From: Gammaproteobacteria bacterium
Lineage (GTDB): Bacteria; Pseudomonadota; Gammaproteobacteria; Arenicellales; JAHEKD01
NCBI GenBank assembly: GCA_024638545.1
Contig: JAHEKD010000198.1
Location: forward strand, 1-5,569
Direction: 5' to 3'
Length of the DNA: 5,569 nucleotides
Shown: piece after piece, positions 1 through 4,511 of the stretch
Layout of the letters: each line of letters opens with the position of its first letter
Position numbering within the stretch: the stretch's first letter is position 1
Position numbers and translations under genes: made by a program
The notes under the pieces: model-generated
Told to the model about the DNA's origin: nothing
What the model saw: only the letters and a program-made list of their open reading frames with translations
Databases searched by the model: none

Positions 1-34
1 TATTCAGTCCAATGAACATGAAATAACCGGTATT

Positions 35-367
35 TCAAAATCCGCTGTCGATGTCACTGCCACCTGGCGTTTTGATTGATCGCTTCATTTGCAGTTGACC
101 GGGTTCTTCAATTTCGATGACGCTTTCGACTGACCTGAGTTTTTCGATTGAATCACCCGTGCCTTCAATGACCCATACGCCGGCGCCTTTTGAAACTATA
201 CTGGCGCTGGAGGCATTGATTTCGCTCGTCAACGCATCCAGGTCGGCTTGACGCCGGATGCGTAAAACCACCGTCCGTCTTACAGACTTATCATCCGCAA
301 TAATCGGTCGGGGAGGATTGGCTGCGCTGCCCGCTTTTGAGTTATCGTCTGACTGATCGTTGCACAT
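35..367 (-). CDS. Small stand-alone propeptide-like (I9-like) protein partnered with the S8 protease
   Basis: This is a 110-residue protein of no family I can name with certainty. Residues 1-30 are polar and probably disordered. Residues ~32-96 have an alternating strand/helix pattern (VVLRIR, then a helix, then SIVSKGAGVWVIEG, then a helix ending SVIEIEEP). This segment can be laid over residues ~55-120 of the adjacent protease with one single-residue gap: [32 protein letters not shown]. Identity is only about 11 of 58 positions, but the hydrophobic pattern matches throughout. Propeptides of the I9 type fold their protease and inhibit it, and free-standing relatives act as inhibitors. I infer a similar role here. 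The gene begins with ATG, has a weak TGGAA-like ribosome site, and lies 27 bases after the protease stop, so the two are probably one transcript. There is no signal peptide or membrane segment. It could instead be the remnant of a duplicated protease gene, because the tail ends in IDSGF, resembling the catalytic-Asp motif IDSGV. Confidence 0.72.
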   Translation of the reverse strand: MCNDQSDDNSKAGSAANPPRPIIADDKSVRRTVVLRIRRQADLDALTSEINASSASIVSKGAGVWVIEGTGDSIEKLRSVESVIEIEEPGQLQMKRSIKTPGGSDIDSGF

Positions 368-394
368 TAATTTTCCAGCACCATGCGGATTAAT

Positions 395-2188
395 TTAGTT
401 GCCGTAGTTTAGCAAAGCTTCAACATCTATGCGGCCATAGCCGGTATCGCTGTTCCATACTGCACCGGTTTGGGCGTCTCTTGTCGATGTTGCCCTGAAA
501 CGCTGGCGGATCTCGGCCGGCGTCAGATTAGGCTCGCTTTCAAGCATCAGTGCAATGACGCCAGCGACAAACGGTGTCGCCATGCTGGTACCCTGAATCG
601 TAATCAGCTGGCCGCCTGCATCAACGCGGCTCGCATAGTTTGGATGGGTGGCAAATACACTGTTTGCAGCCAGGGAGGACGTTATGAATTGTCCGGGTGC
701 AGACAGATCTGGCTTTTGGACACCGATTCGAGTCGGACCGCGACTTGAGAAGGGGGAGATCCTGCTTACTGTAAGCCCCGGTTCAGCGGCATCGCCCGGG
801 AAGATACCAGCGCGGCTGACAAACGAGCCGACCGAAATGGCCTGATCTTCGGTTGCAGGCATTCCAACGCTGTAATTTGCAGGCGTTCCCGGGAAGACAC
901 CCCTGGTGGGGGCATCGGCTGAACCACCGCTCCAGGCATGCACATCTCCCTGTGTAACCGTATTGGGGGTTAAACGTACGGTTACCGTCTCGTTATGAAT
1001 GCAGTTATCCAGCACTACGGTCACATTCTGATCGCCGTTTATTGAATCCACACGAGTGATCCCGCCTACATTGCCAATGGCAGTAGGGTGAAAAAAGCCA
1101 TCGATGGGCACTACTGTGCCCAGGCCTGCCTCGAGAACGACATCTACATCATCGCCTCGAGGTATCCAGACATCGATAAACTGAAAAACAGGATTACTCA
1201 CCCGTGCGGTGATCGCGGTTTCGACACCTTCGGCAAGCTGTCCGCTCCAGTGAATCTGGTCATTTCCTTCATTTCCGGCCGCAACCACAATGATTCTGCC
1301 CGGCCCGGTTTCCGATGCAATCACGTTCTCAATAGCTGATGTGCCGTCATGTGCACCCCAATGTCCCCCGAGGCTTAGATTGATGACAGCAGGTCTGGCA
1401 CCGGCGGCTTCGAAAATGCGGCGTATACCGGTGATTATTTCATCGTCAAACAGATTGCTGCTCATGGTCATAAGCGTTGCCCCGGTCGCAATGCCGCGCT
1501 GCTGGCCTGCTGACGCGCGGCCATTTCCCGCCGCTATGCCGGCGCAGTGCGTGCCGTGACCGTGAGGATCTCCGGGCGGGATGGCAGCGCCACCGGCGAG
1601 TGCGCCGTTGATCATTGCGTTATCGAAATCCTGGTAGGTTGATGTATTTACATTGTCAGCTCGTTCAGCCTTAATAAACAACTCAATCCTCGATGTGTCA
1701 TCATCATGTCGAAAATCCGGGTGTGCCCAGTCGACACCACTATCTATGACGCCGACAACCACGCCGTCTCCGGTGACGGGATGGGTTGCAACAGCGCTGT
1801 CAGCGCCGGTGACAGGTCCGCGGGCATCCTGCATTCTGAACTGCAGTTTTCGAGAGGCTTCAGCGCGTTGAATCCCGGGCAGTTCCTGTAAATGAGGCAG
1901 CATATTGACATTAATATTGGCTACATAGACTGAACGCCCTGCGGATATAAGCTCGCCACCATTCGCTTCGATCCAGTTTTTGGCAGACTCGGCATTTTCT
2001 GCCGAAACAATCAGTTTCAGGGCAATATCCTGCGAATCAAGAGCGGGAACATCTGCTTCACTGGTCGCGCCGGCGGCTCGGATTTTGGGACCAACCTGGT
2101 CGAGCGCAATCGGTGCTGCATTATTGTAGCCAGCCTCTAAACGGGCTGCCATTGCGAGTAACTCCGAATCGAGTATCGTTTTTTTCAT
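395..2188 (-). CDS. S8 (subtilisin-like) serine protease with N-terminal propeptide-like domain and large catalytic-domain insert
   Basis: A 597-residue peptidase of the subtilase family. The catalytic residues are all visible: Asp149 in VIDSGVDW, His211 in HGHGTHCAG, oxyanion Asn306 in VVAAGNEG and Ser535 in GTSMATP. The C-terminus has the usual [11 protein letters not shown] ending. Residues ~55-120 form a propeptide/I9-like domain. Between Asn306 and Ser535 there are about 230 residues, against roughly 66 in subtilisin. The extra part (~315-445) is rich in strand-like segments and resembles the jelly-roll insert of Csp-type subtilases; that assignment is an inference. The first 30 residues are [20 protein letters not shown] and onward, which lacks a convincing hydrophobic signal core, so the protein may act inside the cell or leave by a non-Sec route. 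The ATG has a strong GGAGGA ribosome site (2197-2202) eight bases upstream. The small propeptide-like gene follows it. Substrate is unknown. Confidence 0.95.
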   Translation of the reverse strand: MKKTILDSELLAMAARLEAGYNNAAPIALDQVGPKIRAAGATSEADVPALDSQDIALKLIVSAENAESAKNWIEANGGELISAGRSVYVANINVNMLPHLQELPGIQRAEASRKLQFRMQDARGPVTGADSAVATHPVTGDGVVVGVIDSGVDWAHPDFRHDDDTSRIELFIKAERADNVNTSTYQDFDNAMINGALAGGAAIPPGDPHGHGTHCAGIAAGNGRASAGQQRGIATGATLMTMSSNLFDDEIITGIRRIFEAAGARPAVINLSLGGHWGAHDGTSAIENVIASETGPGRIIVVAAGNEGNDQIHWSGQLAEGVETAITARVSNPVFQFIDVWIPRGDDVDVVLEAGLGTVVPIDGFFHPTAIGNVGGITRVDSINGDQNVTVVLDNCIHNETVTVRLTPNTVTQGDVHAWSGGSADAPTRGVFPGTPANYSVGMPATEDQAISVGSFVSRAGIFPGDAAEPGLTVSRISPFSSRGPTRIGVQKPDLSAPGQFITSSLAANSVFATHPNYASRVDAGGQLITIQGTSMATPFVAGVIALMLESEPNLTPAEIRQRFRATSTRDAQTGAVWNSDTGYGRIDVEALLNYGN

Positions 2189-2196
2189 GACGGTAA

Positions 2197-2202
2197 TCCT
2201 CC
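2197..2202 (-). promoter_or_regulatory. Ribosome binding site of the S8 protease
   Basis: On the minus strand this reads GGAGGA, eight bases before the ATG that ends at 2188. It is the strongest Shine-Dalgarno in the window and fixes the protease start. Confidence 0.85.
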
Positions 2203-2212
2203 ATAGATATTT

Positions 2213-2316
2213 TTATAATAATTAAAGGCCGGTTTAATAGTAATTTGTTTTTTATTGCCCGACTCTTCAATTCAATCTATACCATAAAATTATTTATGTC
2301 AATTTGCGAATAAATT
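2213..2316. repeat. Diverged direct repeat, copy A (about 104 bp)
   Basis: Copy A shares two clear blocks with copy B at 2448-2544. The first is TTATAATAATT, three variable bases, then GGCCGGTTT (20 of 23 positions identical). The second is TGTCAATTTGCGAATAAATT against TGTCAATTTTCGAATAAGTT (18 of 20), with a shared TATACC between the blocks. The first block and TATACC are 42 and 40 bases apart in the two copies, so the copies are collinear. Copy A contains the likely protease promoter and leader. Confidence 0.75.
2276..2302 (-). promoter_or_regulatory. Candidate sigma-70 promoter of the S8 protease
   Basis: On the minus strand a perfect -35 TTGACA (2297-2302) is followed after 15 bases by TATAGA (2276-2281), preceded by TGG as an extended -10. 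The spacer is short, which lowers confidence. It would give a leader of roughly 80 bases containing the conserved AAACCGGCC box (2227-2235) before the ribosome site. The same TTGACA and GGTATA elements recur in the second repeat copy upstream (2511-2530), but there the spacing is five bases shorter. Confidence 0.42.
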
Positions 2317-2447
2317 TGTGTGAAAAACCAGGGACAGACCGCACGTTATTTTGACTTTTAAATAAACGTACATACGATGTCATAAACAAAAGAGGGAAAA
2401 AGGGGACGGAGTGATTAAAAATTAATCCCTCCGTCCCCTTTATTTGG
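2317..2447. mobile_element. Possible REP/MITE-like remnant between the two direct repeats
   Basis: This 131-bp segment carries GGGACAG near its left end (2331-2337) and, in inverted orientation at its right end, GGGGACGG (complement of 2431-2438). These are imperfect inverted ends. The motifs, the AAAAACCAGGGACAGACC context and the strong internal palindrome resemble intergenic repeats I associate with REP-associated (Y1/RAYT) transposases in gammaproteobacteria. That link is from memory and is not shown by the sequence. There is no transposase gene. A 69-codon frame crosses the element and looks spurious. Confidence 0.4.
2399..2441 (-). terminator. Strong hairpin, probable rho-independent terminator of rpiR
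   Basis: AAAGGGGACGGAG (2399-2411) and CTCCGTCCCCTTT (2429-2441) form a perfect 13-bp stem. After one mismatch it continues for six more pairs to a three-base AAA loop, giving 19 pairs of 20. On the minus strand the stem runs into TTTTTCCCTCTTTT, a good U-rich tract. It therefore probably stops transcripts coming from rpiR, whose stop codon is about 140 bases upstream, before they reach the protease gene. The same palindrome may be part of a REP-like repeat. Confidence 0.6.
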
Positions 2448-2544
2448 TTATAATAATTGTCGGCCGGTTTGAAACAAAATAATAATAATTTACCGGTCGT
2501 CAAATTAACTTATACCAAAAATCCTGTCAATTTTCGAATAAGTT
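2448..2544. repeat. Diverged direct repeat, copy B (about 97 bp)
   Basis: Collinear partner of the copy at 2213-2316, in the same orientation and separated from it by 131 bp holding the hairpin element. It keeps TTGACA (minus strand, 2525-2530) and GGTATA (2511-2516), but they are only eight bases apart, so it is a poor promoter as it stands. It starts 36 bases after the rpiR stop on that strand. Confidence 0.75.
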
Positions 2545-2579
2545 CAAGTTGACTGCGAATTCCTCTGGAAAAGATTTCG

Positions 2580-3449
2580 TTATTTGAGTCTTAGTTTGTA
2601 GGTATCTAATTCGCTGAGTTCATGGTGAAGGGATTCGCTGCGATGAATGCGTTTAAAACCGTTTTCGATGTCGCGTTGAAATAATCGTGTACAAATCAGA
2701 TTCAGCAGACTTATCGTCGAAACATATGAATCAAATGGCGTATCGCTGCTGATTTCCACCTTGTAACACCAGGTGGCCAGTTTTGCTGTGCGAGTTGCGG
2801 TGGGGTCGGTGATATACAGGCATTTTGTGTTTTGTTTCTGGGCAAGTTTCAACAATTTATAAACATGCTTAACCCTGCGTCTTAAACCGATCATAATTAA
2901 AACATCTCTACTGGTTATGTCAATTAGATCGTCACCAATGGTTTGTCCGGCGAAAGGGAGCTGAATTACGCTATCGCGTAACAGGATTAACTGGCGCGAC
3001 AGATAATTTGCATGCATAAAACTATTTCTAAACCCGCAAACGTAAACCTTACGCGCAGCCTGGATAGCGTCTACCGCCTGCTCAAGGCGCTTTGGATTAA
3101 AATCATCCAGTGTTTTTTGCAAGTTTTGTATATCCTGTTGAAAATGAGCAACCGTTAATTTGTCAAAACTGTGGGTGTTTGATGGTTGAAATTCAAAAAA
3201 TGCGGGTGATCCCCAATTTTGATTGCGCCTGAGTTCATCTTTGAATTCGTTAAAACTTTCATATCCCAGCGCACGAAACAAGTGCGAAGTAATTGCTTTC
3301 GAAACACCAGCCAGTTTAGCCAGTTCAGTCGCAGAGTAGCCAATTGGGCTGCCCGGCAAGCTCGTGATTAAATCGGCCAGGCGTTTTTCCGCCATGGACA
3401 GCTGGTCATAGTTGCGTTCTATGCGTTTTTTATAATCATCTTTTTTCAT
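2580..3449 (-). CDS. RpiR/MurR-family transcriptional regulator (HTH + SIS)
   Basis: A 289-residue regulator with the standard RpiR layout. An N-terminal winged helix-turn-helix of the HTH_6 type spans residues ~1-77, with recognition region ATELAKLAGVSKAITSHLFRAL; the LGYESFNEFK that follows is a family hallmark. A SIS domain (~120-255) begins RKVYVCGFRNSF and contains the Rossmann-like strand DVLIMIGLRR. SIS domains of this family usually bind phosphosugars or other small metabolites, and the ligand here is unknown. A TTG codon at 3458 extends the frame by three residues. I prefer the ATG at 3449, because the extension would lie inside the perfect palindrome at 3454-3485. No strong ribosome site is visible for either start. 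It is divergent from the D-carbamoylase operon, so it most likely controls that operon and itself. Confidence 0.93.
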   Translation of the reverse strand: MKKDDYKKRIERNYDQLSMAEKRLADLITSLPGSPIGYSATELAKLAGVSKAITSHLFRALGYESFNEFKDELRRNQNWGSPAFFEFQPSNTHSFDKLTVAHFQQDIQNLQKTLDDFNPKRLEQAVDAIQAARKVYVCGFRNSFMHANYLSRQLILLRDSVIQLPFAGQTIGDDLIDITSRDVLIMIGLRRRVKHVYKLLKLAQKQNTKCLYITDPTATRTAKLATWCYKVEISSDTPFDSYVSTISLLNLICTRLFQRDIENGFKRIHRSESLHHELSELDTYKLRLK

Positions 3450-3453
3450 AAAT

Positions 3454-3485
3454 TTCAATAAATAAACAATTGTTTATTTATTGAA
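3454..3485. promoter_or_regulatory. Perfect 32-bp palindrome, probable RpiR operator
   Basis: The left arm TTCAATAAATAAACAA (3454-3469) is followed with no spacer by its exact reverse complement (3470-3485). It begins four bases upstream of the rpiR ATG and its right edge overlaps the candidate -35 (3481-3486) of the divergent operon. A dimeric or tetrameric regulator bound here could repress both directions. Location next to an RpiR gene makes that protein the natural ligand, which is an inference. Confidence 0.75.
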
Positions 3486-3509
3486 TGATAATAAATATTT
3501 GTTTATATT
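3481..3509 (+). promoter_or_regulatory. Candidate sigma-70 promoter of the carbamoylase/ammonia-lyase operon
   Basis: TTGAAT (3481-3486), a 17-base spacer and TATATT (3504-3509) match the -35/-10 consensus at 4 and 5 of 6 positions with ideal spacing. The start would be near 3516, giving a leader of about 60 bases. The -35 overlaps the end of the 32-bp palindrome. A TTGTTTAT copy of the palindrome's half-site (3499-3506) overlaps the -10. Confidence 0.55.
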
Positions 3510-3517
3510 TAAAGCAA
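3488..3517 (-). promoter_or_regulatory. Weak candidate promoter of rpiR
   Basis: On the minus strand TTGCTT (3512-3517) and TATTAT (3488-3493) are 18 bases apart. The -10 is good, the -35 matches only its first three bases. Transcription would begin inside or at the edge of the 32-bp palindrome, as expected for autoregulation. Confidence 0.33.
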
Positions 3518-3578
3518 TGATACCGGCAAATCACAGTGTTTTATTTTCAAGTTTCGACTTGATTGCGGGGTCTGTTTA

Positions 3579-4499
3579 ATGCGACCTGTCAATGTTGCCG
3601 TTGCTCAACTCGGCCCAATATTGCGATCACAAACAAGGGAGAGTGTTGTGACTCGACTAATTTCGCTTCTTGAGCAGGCTGGCCGCGCTCAAGGCCAGTT
3701 TGTTGTTTTTCCGGAGCTCGCACTGACGACATTTTTCCCGCGCTGGTATATAACCGATGATAATGAGCTGGACCAGTTTTATGAAACACAGATGCCAAAC
3801 CACCATACCCAGCCTTTGTTTGACCGGGCAAAAGAACTTGGTATTGGTTTTTATCTGGGTTATGCTGAAATTGCACATGAAGACGGAAAAAAACACCGAT
3901 ATAACGCCAGTATTCTAGTTGATCAGGCTGGAAGTATTATTGGTAAATATCGAAAAGTGCATCTGCCCGGTCATCACGAGCACGAGCCCTGGCGACCTTT
4001 CCAGCATCTGGAAAAACGATATTTCGAATCCGGTGGTGAAGGCTTCAATGTTTGGGAGATGTTTGGTGGTAAATTCGGGATGTGTATTTGTAACGACCGC
4101 CGCTGGCCGGAAACCTGGCGAGTGATGGGTTTGAAAGGCGTCGAGCTGGTTGCCCTGGGTTATAACACGCCGACTCATTATCCCCCGGTACCTCGACACG
4201 ATCACCTGCAAAGTTTTCATCATTTAATGCCCATGCAGGCAGCCGCTTATCAAAACGGCACCTGGATTGCGGCAGCGGCCAAGGCAGGCGAGGAAGAGGG
4301 CTGCATGTTACTGGGGCATAGCTGCATCATCGCCCCGACCGGTGAGATAGTGGCGATGTCCAGCACGCTGGAGGACGAGCTGATTTTTGCAAATTGTGAT
4401 CTGGACCGCTGTCTTGAGATAAAGGATCACATATTTAACTTCAAAAAACACCGTCAACCCCGTCATTATCGGATAATTTCTGATTCAGGTATTGAATGA
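3579..4499 (+). CDS. N-carbamoyl-D-amino acid amidohydrolase (D-carbamoylase), nitrilase superfamily
   Basis: A 306-residue enzyme that I recognise as very close to Agrobacterium D-carbamoylase (EC 3.5.1.77, about 304 residues). It hydrolyses N-carbamoyl-D-amino acids to the D-amino acid, CO2 and ammonia in the cytoplasm. The catalytic triad is present: Glu46 in FPELALTTFFPRW, Lys126 in GKYRKVHLPGH and Cys171 in CICNDRRWPETW. Arg174/Arg175, which hold the substrate carboxylate in the characterised enzyme, and His128, His143 and His214 are also kept. The segments PFQHLEKRYFE, HDHLQSFHHL and HIFNFKKHRQP are near-diagnostic for this subgroup rather than for beta-ureidopropionase or other amidases. 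The ATG is preceded by GCGGGG as a weak ribosome site. It is the first gene of an operon with the ammonia-lyase-like gene 12 bases downstream, and is divergent from rpiR. Family names such as hyuC are used inconsistently, so no symbol is given. Confidence 0.93.
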   Translation: MRPVNVAVAQLGPILRSQTRESVVTRLISLLEQAGRAQGQFVVFPELALTTFFPRWYITDDNELDQFYETQMPNHHTQPLFDRAKELGIGFYLGYAEIAHEDGKKHRYNASILVDQAGSIIGKYRKVHLPGHHEHEPWRPFQHLEKRYFESGGEGFNVWEMFGGKFGMCICNDRRWPETWRVMGLKGVELVALGYNTPTHYPPVPRHDHLQSFHHLMPMQAAAYQNGTWIAAAAKAGEEEGCMLLGHSCIIAPTGEIVAMSSTLEDELIFANCDLDRCLEIKDHIFNFKKHRQPRHYRIISDSGIE

Positions 4500-4511
4500 T
4501 CAAGGAACTAC

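Noticed and set aside
470..1891. Plus-strand open frames within 470-1891
   Set aside because: They are antisense to the S8 protease, whose motifs are continuous on the other strand, and they encode nothing recognisable.
2294..2503. 69-codon minus-strand frame between rpiR and the protease
   Set aside because: It runs through both arms of the strong hairpin and through both direct repeats. Its composition is that of AT-rich intergenic DNA, and it matches no family I know.
2211..2580. CRISPR array or tandem repeat array in the gap upstream of the protease
   Set aside because: There are only two copies of a ~100-bp unit, diverged and 131 bp apart, with no short regular repeat/spacer pattern.
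3450..3458. TTG start for the regulator at 3458, three codons upstream of the ATG
   Set aside because: It would lie inside the 32-bp palindrome, has no ribosome site, and the ATG at 3449 gives a normal RpiR N-terminus.
3482..3578. Riboswitch or structured RNA in the leader of the D-carbamoylase gene
   Set aside because: The leader is only about 60 bases with one short hairpin, and no known riboswitch core is visible.
3589..4223. Minus-strand and alternate-frame open frames inside the D-carbamoylase gene
   Set aside because: The enzyme's catalytic and signature motifs run unbroken in the main frame, so these are shadows.
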